The position numbers were made by a program, and so were the translations under genes. From Aphelocoma coerulescens (taxonomy: Eukaryota > Chordata > Aves > Passeriformes > Corvidae): a DNA stretch of 64,000 nt. Where the stretch lies: contig NC_091013.1 in the NCBI RefSeq assembly GCF_041296385.1, positions 66,867,563 to 66,931,562 on the forward strand. Reading direction: 5' to 3'. Below are positions 13,601 through 26,200 of the stretch, in pieces. The notes beneath the pieces are model-generated. The model was not told the origin of the DNA. It worked only from the letters and a program-made list of their open reading frames with translations, and did no database searches. Every line of letters starts with the position of its first letter. Position 1 is the first letter of the stretch.

Positions 13601-16600
13601 GGTGGGAAACACACAGGAAAACTACAATTTGAACACTAGTAGGCCGATTTATGGCTTAGCATAGCAATAATTTTCTGTAAAAACTTTTCTATAATACAGA
13701 ACATTCTAAATTAGTAAAATACAAACATTTATATTTGCATACTTACTCTATTTTCTGTCTTATTGTTTGAACTTCCACCAGCCATGACACTACCTGATAC
13801 ATTAATGAACATATTTAAGAGTTAACACCTTTAGTAAACATTTGTAGTAAAGTGGTATTCCAGAGTATGACAGCAATGCCACTGAGCCAAGCAACAAAAA
13901 TTGTGTGATAGCTTCTTCACACTTCTGACAATGTAGAGCTCATTCTCAACAGAGAATCCTTCTATTATTTCATTCCAAATGTGCACAAATTTTGGTGTAG
14001 CTAAATTTATGCAGAAGAAAAAAGTCCAACATTCTCTCTCTAAAAATTAAGGAATGTAACTTGCTTCACCATATTCTGGGAAAAAAAGAACTGTCATATT
14101 CAAAATACATGCAATTGTTAAAACTTTTATTTATTTTAAACATGAAAAGCTTATTTCTAGCACAAGCCTTAAGTTTTACAATATACATATTGCAGCTTTG
14201 CACTCTACTTATGTTAGAATATAATTTACACCCTTCAAGCATTTTTCCATGTAAGTTCAATAATATAGGATTTTGAAATAATTAAAAATAGATTGGACAT
14301 ATAATACTAACGTTTTATAGCTGTATTTAAGATCTTTCATTTCCTACTCATTTTGTCATTCCTTACATCAACAAAAATGTTACTGACTTACCCTTTGGTC
14401 TTGATGCACTGCCTTCATCTTCCTTGGTTTCCTTTAATACCTGCTCAAACTCATTTGCCATCTGAAAGGTGTATGAAGAAATGCAAGTACTGTGTCATTT
14501 TAAACTTCTTCAAGTTTTTGCATATATTATTTGTTAAAAATAGACTCACTATACAAAAGCACTGTTCCAGCTAACAATATCTAATTTTATTAGCCTCGGG
14601 TTAATATCCAACCTTGATTTTCAAAACAAACACTTGTAAAAACTCGAGTTTTCTGATAAGTCTAGAATTGTATGGCATTTAGAGTAGGATCTACATAACA
14701 CTACATTTTATAGTTACACACTAACAAACTACAAATGAAAATGACTTAGGATCTAAAATGTAGACAGTATTGCTTAAATCTAGAGACAAAGAATATGCCA
14801 TACCTCAGAAGGAAAACAATTTTTTACAAGTTTGGCTAAACAACCTCTTGAAAGAATAGTACTGGCTGATGGACGATTCTGGGGATTTCTCTTAAACATC
14901 TGTTTTATTAAGTAATGAAGTTCATAGGAATAGTGAGATGGAAGTGGATCGTAGGACCCTTTGCATATCTTAAGGATGAGATGTTTCCAGCTATTGGCTT
15001 GAAACTGCATTAAAAATAAATTAATATTAGAGTACGGAGTTTAAGCAGAAGGTAAAAAGTAGCTGACATAATTTAAGATAACCTGTACAACTGAAAAGCA
15101 GATAGGAATTATTCCTATAAATTTATGATTGTTCGGATTTTATTTTTATAGAAATCAAGTTCATCAACCCATATACTTGAGCTCAGACTCAAACTGCAAG
15201 AGTGAAACAGTAAGCTAGGAAATATGGAGACTCTGATTTAAAAAAAATCATCAAAAGTAGGTTGTAGGAGCACAAACATCCTCTTGCAAATCTAGTGTCT
15301 GAGAACTTCTAGATCCCATGCAGGAAGTTTTCTTGGATTACAGCCCGTTGGCTTGGCTGTAGGGTGCCAAGCACCCAAGGATCTTCTTGTATCACCTCTG
15401 ATAGCTTATGCAAGAACATATGTGACCATCACATCAAAGCAGATATATAACTTTTCAACACTGCTAATAAGGGAAGAATACTCCCCTCCTTGAAATCCCA
15501 GCTCTGAGCTCTGCCCCAACAGCCGTGACACTATCAAAGACTTGCCACAGACCTACTTAGGCTAATACACACCATGCACAGGCTCCCTTATCACTCAGTC
15601 ACATCAGTATAAACTTCTACACTCTTGCACAGCTGGCACTGGCAGCTGTGGAGAACCTTTTGGTGATACACAGGATGTGAACAATGCTCTCAGGCATGTG
15701 TCATTCTTGGGCCTGTCCTTTGCAGGGTCAGGAGCTGGGACTTCGATGATCCCTGTGGGTCCTTTCCAACTCAGAATATTCTGTGGTTCTGTGATTTCAA
15801 GATACAGTATAAGCTCAATGAAAGGAAACTGCTGCTTATAAAAATCTAAGACAAAATGACCCTCAATTAGGATCTCATTTTCCTGCAAAACAAACATATC
15901 CTGGTAAGGGCTCTCATTTCACCTATGTGTCTGTATAGAGAAGCCAGAAGAAGTTAACATGTAAGAAACGTAGCAACAACACTGTAAAAGACAATGTCCC
16001 AGAAATGACAGAAAGACAGAATCATTCATCAAGGTCCCCACTGTTCCAACAGGAGAATAGTGCTTGGACAGTGACTTGTTTGATTTGAAGAATAAGCAAA
16101 GGTGTATCACTGATGCAAGCTATGAAAATGTTTATTGCTTACTACATTTTGCTGTACTTGCACACAATGTATTTTCATTAGCAGAGATTTTGAGTCTCTT
16201 TGTCTCCATGTCCTGTGATTATCTTGATCCTGTAAAATGCAATGCTCTTGCAACTGCAGATATCTGGAACTAGCCTGGCAGCTGCTGGACTCAATATGCC
16301 CAGATCACCTCATTGATATTGAGGAAAATTAGCCAATTTAAAAAAACCAATTGTTTTCTAACAAATTTGAAAATTGAGTCTTCTACAGAAGGGTCCAGTA
16401 GGTCCCAAGAACTGCTGAAACAGAAACATATAGTGAAGGAGGCATGGAAAGGGTGGAGCAATACCTCCCTCTTTTGGAAGCAGCAGCAAGCACTTCAGTC
16501 AACTCTATAGTACAGCTAACTGCTAATTAAGTTTCAAGGAATCCCAGAACTTTTATAGCAATAAAGCTGTACTTACCGGGTGTTTTAGAGTGCACAGCTC

Positions 16601-19600
16601 ATACAGAATACACCCCAGAGACCATATATCGCTGTAGATATAGAAAGAGATAAAAAGTTTTGAGACAAAAATGACAATGTAGTATCTTCCTTAAAAGTGT
16701 GAGATTTAATATGTGTACATAACTGAGCTGAATAAGCTAAAAATAAATGTAAGTAACCATAAAAGACAATACAATTATGTGTTTAACCTCTCCTGTGGAA
16801 ATGTTCTTGCTTATTTTATCCTACCCTGATGTAAAAAAGGATGACTGTCATACTGCTGTAGGTGGCTTTTTATTCCTTAGATGTCTCTTAAGCAATTTGC
16901 TCCAACAATATTTATCCTTCTGCACTTGAAAGCCTTTGTATTCCATGGCCCTTAAATCAGATGGCAGCCACACAATCCTGAGAGCTGGAATTCTGGCCCT
17001 GCCAAAAAGAGCTCTCCTACTGAGAAAAAAAAACCCCATCATTTTTCACCAAAAGTGAGTACTGCCATTTGAACAAGAAGCAACTGCAGCCTTTCTTGCA
17101 AGAAGAGCAGGAAACAACTTGAACTGCAGGTTTCTTACCTCCCGTGGAAAATCAATCACAGTTCTTGCATAAGAACCAAAATAACTGAGCTCTATAAACC
17201 TAAGTAATCCATTCTGTGCCATTATCCCTATATAATCAGGACTGCCATGAAGAGCTTAAAAAAATCAAGCATCATCCAACCAACCATCCCCAAAAAATAA
17301 GACCAGCAAAAAGATGCAAACACGTACCTATGTTTGTGCATATATACACACTTCCTTGTGTGTGTATGTTTGTATGTGTGTATTTACTCTCCCAAACAAA
17401 CAGAGGTCTGCACACTGGTTTTCAAACTTCGAGGACTAAAGATACTGTGCTCTCAGCTACCTAAGTAAAGAGGAATTTATGCACTACCATCTTAATTACC
17501 TCTTTGTAAATATTCTTCAGCTCAGTATCTTCTCTGAAACAAATATGGATAAGCCACAAAGCCGGATTGAGACCACAATAAAAAACCCATCCATCAGTCA
17601 GGCATTATTTGTGACTACTGAAAACATGAGTACCTTTTGTTGTTGTATGGCAGGCTTTCCCATATTTCTGGAGGTACGTAATAAGGAGTTCCCACATAGG
17701 TGCAAGCATATGACATTGGACTAATGAAACAACAAAGAAGAAATTCCAGGTGAAAAGCAATGATTTATGAGCTCTGTAGTGTTTGTCAATGGTAAAATTA
17801 AACTTGACACCCCTGAGATCAGTTGGGATGTCCACATACTGTGCAAGAAGGCGTGCAGATCCAAAATCTCCCAATTTGACTTTTCCACTTTGAGTGAGGA
17901 AGACATTCTGCATTTCAAGAGCAAAGATTAACATACTTAAATATTCTCCTACAAATCATTTCTGCAGTTTGGATATACAGAAAACACAGAGATAACTACT
18001 TCTGGTATTTTATCTTTGTATTTCCTTTTACTTGCTTCCCCTAATACTTCTACCAAAAAAAAAAAAAAAAAAAACCAAAAAAGCCCAAACCAGAATGACT
18101 TTATGGGCCTAAAGCCCTAGCATCACTAGCAGAGGAAGAATCAGAATTTAGAATTGCCTTAATCTCTATGCTGTACTCAAACCAAGGGCCCACTTTCTTC
18201 TGAATTTCCCCCTTTCTGATAGGGAAGAGTAGAAAAGAAAAAATTGTGAGGCAAGATATTTGCAAACTGCATAATCCATACACCTTTTCATAATTCTGTA
18301 ATTGTCTTAAATTATATGCAGTCTGTCACAAGCAATTGGTGCTATCAGCAGTGTGGATATGAGGGATATAGATATACTTAAATGATGTTTACACCCACAG
18401 TATTACATCATCCCATGCATTCAACAATTTCATTTACATTATATTCTTAGGCCTAAATAAAACCCACAGAACTTAGCAGTCATGGAAAATTATGAAAGAG
18501 GGGGTTTAACTTTTGCATGCAGGAGAGTTTATTAATGGCAACAAAACTTGCTCTGTTCACCTTGGATTTTATGTCCCTGTGCAGCACACGTTTATCATGA
18601 ATGTGCTTCACAGCCAGGCACACCTGCACAAACCAGTGAAGGATCTGAAAAAGAGTAGCTAAGAGTTATAACAGCTCACTGCTCAACATAATGAATACTT
18701 TACTAATAGATTTTAAAAAAATTAGGAAAACAAAAGCATGTTCAGAACATTTGGGAGTTAAAAGTAACTCCAGCATAATAGACTCCAACCAGCATGAAAG
18801 ACTGAGTTCTTCAAGACACATTATATTTTAACATAGCAGAAGGAATGTTTATTGGCTGTGTCCAGAAAGCTCTAATAATACATAGCAATAATGAAGCTGC
18901 GGAACCACTACCCAACGCTTTAGCTGATGGTCATTTTATAAACAAGTTAACTACAGTTACACAGTAAATTAGCAAACAGAAAAAATACCAAACCACTAAA
19001 TATCAAACAAAAACAAAACTCACATGGAAATAACATACCATTTCTAAAAGGAAATGTGTTCCTTTTTAAGTATAGAGGAAAACTCTTAAAGGTGCATAGA
19101 AAGCCTAAATATTCAATTAGCTGAGGTTTCTGATCCTATCATTTTAACACAGGTGATACTCCTAACTGTAGCAGGAAATAGCTTCTATTCACAAAAATGT
19201 CACTTTGAATCTTCTCCTACCTAATTTTATAGCTTCTCTGGTTTCTCTTCTAAAAGAAGTTAGCACATTCTGAATAGTTTAAACATTTAACTGCTACATA
19301 AAAAGCAGACATTTATTCTCCTGGTTAGCTTTATTTATCTTACCAGAGTAGTTTGTTTACTTTTCATTTGCAGTACTCTTACTGTGCTTTAAATTCTGTC
19401 TGAAGGTTGTGTAAAATTCCTACTTAATTACATACAAACCTGACCAGTTTTCACACTACCTGAACAATTTTCAGATACAAGTAGCAATTTTTTTTACTCA
19501 TTTCAGTCCAATTCTTGTCTTGATCTGCTGGAAACTATGAAAGAAATAATGCTCCTATTCTATCTGTAAATTACTTTGCTTCATCAAGATGTTTGCATAT

Positions 19601-20998
19601 CTCTGATTTGGTTTATGCAGCACGCTTCAGTTTACCCCTTGGTTCAAAACAATGTCTTTTCTTACCGTGTCTTCAGGGAAAAAATTTCCTCCTTGGTGTT
19701 TAATCTTTTGCATTAGATCTCCATTGTCACAATATTCCATCACTATATACAGATGGCCATCAGCTAAATTTTTGATAATTTAAGAATAATTAGTATTTTC
19801 ATTAGCAGGATAAGTACTGTTTTTTTTACTGTACGTAATACTTTTTACTAGAAAGCTCTGACTATGTGCTATGTGTTCTATGTTACAATAAACATGCATT
19901 TTGTTTATAACACATATTATAAACAAAGAAAGAAAGTAATCCCTGAGGACTATGCAACTTCAAACAAATGAAGGAATTTAAATTTTTATACTTACCTTCA
20001 AATGATTCTTTAAAGGCAACGACATTTGGATGTTTCATTTTAGCCAAAAAAACAGCTTCCTTCCTAGAATTCTCTACACCCGATGAAGACTGAAAATATA
20101 AATACACTTACTATAAATGTCACACTAGCAAGTTTTCACATATACACATAAAGTGCCTCACTTTTCACAGAAAAATATTTTTAAGAATTGTTCTTCACTT
20201 ATTTTAAGTCATTTAGAAACTTTTAAAGTCACATCTTTTTAATCTATGATTTATTATTAGCTGAATACTTCTTTGGGTTTTTTGGTATTTTGTAGGGTTT
20301 TTTTTAATTTGAGAGATATTTTCCTACTTCAATTAATGACTTTTTCTACTTTAAAAGTGCAGAACTATATAACAAAGCAGCACACGCTGATTTTGAAACA
20401 GCTGATAGGCTGCATGAATTCAATATAAAGCCAAGCACCCATGTGTTAGCTGAGCTTTGACCTCCAGAAAGCCAGTGCCCCCCATTTTGTGACTTTTAGC
20501 TTAGCTGAGTGCAGAGAATGTAACCCAAATAACTAATTACCAGCAATAATATGATATTAATTTTCTCATTAGGCATTGCAGATGAAATCTGCATTTTAGT
20601 GAAATCAAGGGCAATCAAGCCAAGGGCATCAGGGGGAACAGGAGTTTCATTCTAAGCATCTTCATACCTGCTACACTTCCCAAAATCCCAAAATCTAACC
20701 ACATACTTCAGTTAGTACCAACAACATCAGCTCAAGATGTAGTTACACAGTAACCAGACTACACAACTGTCTAATACACAAAACTCTAAGCAAAAGTGTT
20801 CAGTGTTTCAAAAATACACCCAGAATTACCATTTTAAATTTTTTTTTTTTAAGTGGTGAGTGAGGTTTGTGTTACACTTACCATAGGAAGCCTGATTTCC
20901 TTCATTACATACTTCTGGTCACTGATTTTGTGATGAACCAGCAGAGCTCTGCCAAAGGATCCCTCTCCTAGTACTTTCAACACGTTGTATCCTTCCAT
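9543..20998 (-). CDS. NEK3: NEK3, NIMA-related kinase 3 (complete, 15 coding exons, 498 aa)
   Basis: Serine/threonine kinase; mammalian NEK3 acts in prolactin-receptor/VAV signalling and microtubule acetylation. Exons (minus): 20882-20998, 19996-20089, 19666-19763, 18561-18644, 17840-17907, 17634-17720, 16577-16631, 14804-15004, 14392-14461, 13747-13793, 12753-12852, 12196-12342, 11014-11148, 10188-10314, 9543-9609. They total 1497 nt and close in frame; human NEK3 has 506 aa. Visible motifs are [10 protein letters not shown], the lysine in [39 protein letters not shown], the activation segment [13 protein letters not shown] and [13 protein letters not shown]. After the kinase domain (about 1-260) comes a charged low-complexity region, the conserved [12 protein letters not shown] and [13 protein letters not shown] blocks, and an acidic C-terminus with [11 protein letters not shown]. 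No breaks are seen. The CpG-rich promoter is near 22.3-22.55 kb. Confidence 0.95.
10642..10700. repeat. (CA)n microsatellite
   Basis: A run of about 17 CA units followed by interrupted CA/GCA copies, inside the NEK3 intron between the exons at 10188-10314 and 11014-11148. Confidence 0.9.
15650..15797 (+). mobile_element. CR1 LINE 3'-end fragment
   Basis: The block ending 'gggtcctttccaactcagaatattctgtggttctgtgattt' has the typical CR1 3' tip: a 'gggtcctttccaactcag' core, then a short ATTCTGTG-type tandem end. It is truncated at its 5' side, as usual for CR1, and lies in a NEK3 intron. Confidence 0.8.
18055..18079. repeat. Poly(A) tract
   Basis: About 18 uninterrupted A residues followed by AACCAAAAAAGCCC, in a NEK3 intron. 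No retrogene body is recognisable upstream. Confidence 0.7.
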
Positions 20999-21504
20999 TC
21001 TTTCTAAAACCAGTTCCAACACTTTTCTTCAAGTGCCTTCTTTCACAGGATTATCTTCTTAACTTTGTCATGACCTTAACACTTTTAAAAATTTTCTCTT
21101 AATATAACCTGCATGAGAAAAAATCCAAACAAAATAACAAGAAAGGGTGATAAATGTGGGTACCTACAACTATTCAGAACTACCATGACAAGCTTCCCTG
21201 CACTGTTACCTTGATTTTACTGAAAATGAGGCCTCCAGTAAGTACAACTTGAAACATTATAGTGTTATTTCTGTATTTTTAAATTTAAAATGCTAAAGCT
21301 GTCAATAATGTTAGTAGACTTACAACTTCACATCTTTTTTGTTACCTGCACTCCTGCAGGTGGTTTCATAAACACTAAAGAAAACTCACAGGCATAGTAA
21401 TAGAAACAAGAAGCTTAAAGCTTCCAGTGACAATTCTCACCTAAAACAGCATAAGCAGGATTGAACTGGTAAAAGTTACTGTGCAAAGACTTCAACAACT
21501 GGAA

Positions 21505-21770
21505 GACACAGAACATTTTAGTTGCAAGGGACCTACAATGGTCATCTGGTCCAACTGCATGGCCACTTCAGGGGTGACCAAAAGTTAAATTACCTTGATA
21601 ATGGCATTGTAACAATGCCTCTCGAACACTGACAGGTTTAGGGCATTGACCACCTCTCTAAGAGCCTGTTCGAGTATTCAACAACCCTATCAGTAAATAA
21701 GTGCTTCCTAATGTCCAGTGTAAACCTTCCTTCACGTACTTTTGAAATGTTCCCAATTGTACAATCACTA
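21505..21770 (-). mobile_element. CR1 LINE fragment
   Basis: Antisense CR1-like 3' sequence: 'gggacctacaatggtcatctggtccaactgc' is the complement-side form of the CR1 3' region, followed by the 'cttcctaatgtccagtgtaaaccttcc' block. It is diverged and lies just upstream of the NEK3 start-codon exon. Confidence 0.7.
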
Positions 21771-21784
21771 CATTTAGACTACAT

Positions 21785-22040
21785 CACAAGAATCAACGCG
21801 GTTGGAAAAACCCTCTGCAATCACTGAGTCCAACCCATAACCCAAGAGCACCACGTCAACTAGACCATGGCAACGAATGCCACATCCACTCCCTTTGTGA
21901 ACACCTCCAGGGATGGTGACTACCACCTCCCTGAGCAGCCCATTCCACTGTCTAATCACCCCTTCTGTGAAGAAATCTTCCTCATGTCCAACCTCCAAGT
22001 CCCACGGCACAGCGAGAGGTTGTGGCCTCTCCTCCACTAC
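21785..22040 (-). mobile_element. CR1 LINE fragment, second copy
   Basis: Antisense CR1 with the blocks 'gaaaaaccctctgcaatcactgagtccaacc', 'cctccagggatggtgactaccacctccctgagcagcccattcc' and 'gaagaaatcttcctcatgtccaacctc'. It is better preserved than, and a different subtype from, the adjacent copy at 21505-21770. It ends about 200 bp before the NEK3 CpG-rich promoter. Confidence 0.85.
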
Positions 22041-22249
22041 TGAGCTTAGCCCCACCCCTCCTAAGAGCTCCCACAGCAGCTGAAACGCACATGATCCCGT
22101 TTTCTGCTAAAACGCATCGCCTGAAGGATTTTCTCAGCGAGCAGTGGCTGCTAGCCTTTATTCCAAACGCTGGTGCTATTAAGTAGGTTGGCCATAATTC
22201 AAACATTCTCTTATGTATACACCTGGGCACACAGAGTGTTCCAATGGGT

Positions 22250-22560
22250 TGACGAGCTCTTTTATTCCTGCGGCTCCTTTACCCTGAAGCGGAGCAGCCC
22301 AAGCCCGCCCCGAGCCCCTCAAGCCCCGCTGGGGACTCACCTCAGCCGGCCGGGCCGGGCCGGGCCGAGACCCGAAGCAAACCCCGGCACAGCCCGACGC
22401 TCGCCCCGCGCGGCCCGCGGCCGGCTGGCGGCGGAGGCGCAGGAAGGAGGAGGGCGGCGGCTGCGAGGCCGGGAGGGAGCGTTGGCCCCGCCCGCCCCGC
22501 GGCAGCGGCCCGGGCCCGTGGAGAGCCTGGCGCTGCTGCTCCGCTGAACGGAAACACGCA
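22250..22560 (-). promoter_or_regulatory. CpG-rich NEK3 promoter and first noncoding exon region
   Basis: A compact, very GC- and CpG-rich block about 1.3 kb upstream of the NEK3 ATG. It lies between that gene and the CKAP2 3' end, so NEK3 probably starts transcription here and splices over the two CR1 copies. A minus-strand donor is possible at 22336-22341 (plus strand 'ggactcacct'). The exact start site cannot be read from sequence. Confidence 0.6.
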
Positions 22561-23136
22561 ACGGGGCCTGAAGGGGAAGCGTGCGAGTGTTCTGTTCGGA
22601 CAACTCGCTTTCAAGAACAGAATGAATAGTTTTAGTCCTTAAATAAAGAACAAGCACAACGAAATGGAGGAGTTTAATAAGTATACCATAGTACAAACTA
22701 ATACAAACCAACATAAAAAATGTCAGACAGTAAGTAGTGTATCATTCCTCATCTAGGATTACTTGATAATGAACAAAGCTCAGTTACTAAAGAGATTAAA
22801 CTTTTAGGGCTGCTTCAGCAAAACTAGATACAACAGCAAATTCAGCACACACCATAGTAGCTGGCTTCAGTTTTCAAAGCTAAATCTTGTCAGTGTAGAC
22901 ATGTACCTACATTACTTTGTTTCCTTAAACTAAAAGCTTGAGGGTTTCTAAGCAATTAATAGGAGTTGCAACAAGAAAACAGTAGATAGTAGCTATATAC
23001 CACAATCAACTAGTAATATCAAGCATTATACCTAGTCCTTAATTGAAAATTTAATGAAACATAAAGACAGTGTTTAGTCTAGTACTAAACCAGGACAGGA
23101 TTTGTTGCAATTTTGAAAAGGCAGAAACTTTAAAAG

Positions 23137-23142
23137 TTTATT
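23137..23142 (-). terminator. Candidate CKAP2 polyadenylation signal
   Basis: TTTATT on the plus strand reads AATAAA on the minus strand, 150 bp downstream of the CKAP2 stop codon. It is the nearest canonical signal in the right orientation. Confidence 0.5.
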
Positions 23143-23291
23143 TAGTGACTCAGGCAGTCAAATTTCAGCTCAGGCCATCCACTCAAACTGTAGATAGGCT
23201 CCTTTCTCAAAGCTGCATAAAACAAGTACCCTTCAACTCCCCTTAAAAAGTATGAAATCTTTAACCCCCCCTTGTAGCAGTAGCACTACTT

Positions 23292-26200
23292 CTACTCTTC
23301 TATTTCAGCACTTGTTTCTTGCAGAGCATTGCTCTGTTTGTGGATAAACACAGTGGCTTTTGATTCCAAGTCTCCCAGCTGCTCAAGTGAAGAGACACAT
23401 GAATCTTGATCTTTAACACCCTCAGGCAGCTTGCACATCTTCTCCCGAATGCGTTGAGAATATCGCAAAGGAGTTACAATTTTCAGATCTTTAGCACTGC
23501 AGCCATTTGCCTCAGAATGCATCTTCACACTTAGGAAAAAGAAAAAAAAAAACCATTACAGATAGGCACACCATCATACCAGCTACTTCTGCAGCAACTA
23601 GCAGAAACAGCAAATCACAATTCCTGTTCAACTCTTTCCCATTCCCATAGCCAAAGGAAATGAGCCTCTTCTCATTCATCCAGTTAAAACCAGATGTACA
23701 ACTCTTTTCTTAGGCAAAATATTTTAACCCAGAAAAACTCCTGAAAAGAGTTTCCAAAGAAAGATTCTTTCCTATTCCATTATGGGGAAACTGTTCTTCT
23801 GGCTATGAGGGACAGTGGACAGCTGCCAGGACCCCAACTCCATCAGCTGTCAAAGCTGAGCACAACTTTCCTAAGTCTGCTATCTTAGAAGAAAGCTTAT
23901 GGCAGAAAAAAAAGTGTTAATTGGTTTGTACTGAGGTTACTACCCAGGTTTTGCCTCAACACACAATTAAGATAATTTTTACAGGACAGTTACATCTTGT
24001 TCACTAATTCTGTGTTATATGACGTACAACCTTATCTACATTTGAAAAGAGGAGGAATGGAGACACCTACTTTCTCTTTACTTAGCTCAGTGTAGAACTG
24101 CTACTGCCATGTTGACAGTGGGAGGGAATCCTAAATCTGGTCTCTGCCACAGAAGTCTGGTTACTCTGTAGTGAACCATTCATAAAGCAAAACAGTTTGC
24201 GTAAATAGAGTGTAATAAATGAGGGTATTTTGTTCATTGAAAAGAGCTGACACAGGCCACAATGTACATAACAGGAAATGTCTTAACAAATCTATATGTA
24301 AAGGTTGTAAGTGCTGTAAGTATACTATTGTTTAAGCTCCAGGAAGAAAAGCAGGGGATACTAACTGACCAAATATGGAAAAGGTCACCCAGAGGGCACC
24401 TGAAGAAGACTACTAGCCTTCAGCCATCGACCACCAGAAGGCAGAAAACGACCCCCTAGCAACAAGTTCACACATGCGCAGAGTACTCCCTTAAAGAAGA
24501 GTTAACAGGAAACGATCCTGCATAAAAGAAGGACTGAAATTTGCAAACCCCTGCGGCAATTCGGTGGAGCGGGGACTCCCCTGTCGCCCAGCGCTGATTT
24601 TGCTTATGCCTTGCTTGCTGTAATTAATAAATTCTCTAATTTGATTAAACCTCTTTGTCTGCCTCCATCAATCACAATTTGGTGCCGTGACTCGGATGGG
24701 AATGGTACGGTAAGACAGAGATATCGGGGAGGCGCCCCACCTCTGGTGGCCTCGGTATCTTCAGTCTTTACCTCGCTCCCACCGACGAACCTAAACTCAA
24801 GGCATTAAGCAAAGGGAACCGGTCGACCCCATAAACTTTGTGCACAGAGGTCCGGACGAAGACGCTGGAAGCGTGAGTATTTGCGGAAAAGGGATCCGTT
24901 CGGTCGGGGTCGGGTATCCTGGAGTGTGGCGAGTGTGGTGTGTGAGAGGGGGGCCGGCAGCCGGACTCCCCAAGCGAGTGTGGACCCTCAGTAGTGCGGC
25001 TCCCATTGCCCGCGAGGGCGTGGGCCACGAACCAGGGGAAGCGAGTGATTCCACACACAGAACGCCTGAAGGCACTCCAGAGGATGGGACAGGGGAAAAG
25101 CAAGCCCTCTAGTTCCATAAGGTTTCCCCCAGTACCTGAGGATAGTCCGTTAGGGCTTTTATTGAATAATTGGAGGCATTATTCGAGTACACAGAATAAA
25201 GATAAGGCCAAGATGATTTATTATTGCATAGAGGTCTGGGGAGGAAAGCAGATATCACGAAACGTATTTTGGCCTATATTTGGGTCCTACGAGGACTGGG
25301 TGAGACAGGATTTGAATTTATGGGTAGAAACCAAAACTCCTTTTAGTCAAGAAGAGAGTGAATATGCAAAAATATGGATAGAGACCCCTGGGGTACTCCT
25401 GTTTACTTTAAAGGAAAAATCTGAAGACTCAGGGGTAAGAAGAAAAGATAAAAAGAAAGAGGAAGTTCCGATGATTCCACCCCCCTATATACCTCCGCAG
25501 GCCCCACAGGCACCCCCACTCCCACTCCCTGAGCAGCCCCTAGAGGAAGAAGAAGGGAATCCTGAACCTGAACGGGAGAGACCAATGACAAGGAGCAGAG
25601 CTAGACGTCATAACCTTTATCCATTAAGAGAAATGCCTATGGGGGGACCCCAACCAGGAATTGGCTTTATTTCAGTTCCCCTTAGCTCTGGAGATGTGCG
25701 GGACTTTAAGAAGGAAATGGGGAACCTATTAGAAGACCCCCTGGGAGTTGCAGAGAAGCTAGATCAATTTTTAGGCCCTAATATATACACCTGGGATGAG
25801 CTGCAGTCAATTCTAAATATTCTTTTTACTGCAGAAGAAAAGAACATGATTAGGCGAGCGGGAATGCGAATTTGGGATGCCCAACATGCTCAGGGCCCAC
25901 AGGCAGATATCAAATGGCCTTTACAAAACCCTAATTGGGATCATCAGGATCCAGCACACAGAACTCATATGCAGGACTTAAGGACAATAGTTATACAAGG
26001 GGTCCGAGAGGCAGTACCAAGAGGACAAAACATAAATAAGGCCTTTAATGAGAGGCAGAGAAAGGAGGAAACTCCAACAGATTGGCTAGAAAGAGTAAGA
26101 AAGAATCTACAGCTGTATTCAGGCCTGGACCCAGATACACAGTTGGGTCAGGCACTTCTGAAAACTCAATTTGTAGCCAAATCATGGGATGACATCAGGA

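Noticed and set aside
24262..24459. 65-codon ORF present identically in both LTRs (also 32715-32912)
   Set aside because: Identical only because the LTRs are identical; short and U3-encoded with no recognisable features.
24994..25083. N-terminal extension of gag (a glyco-gag-like form)
   Set aside because: The frame is open upstream but starts with GTG, not ATG, and the 30-residue extension has no hydrophobic signal anchor. MGQGKS at 25084 fits a myristoylated Gag.
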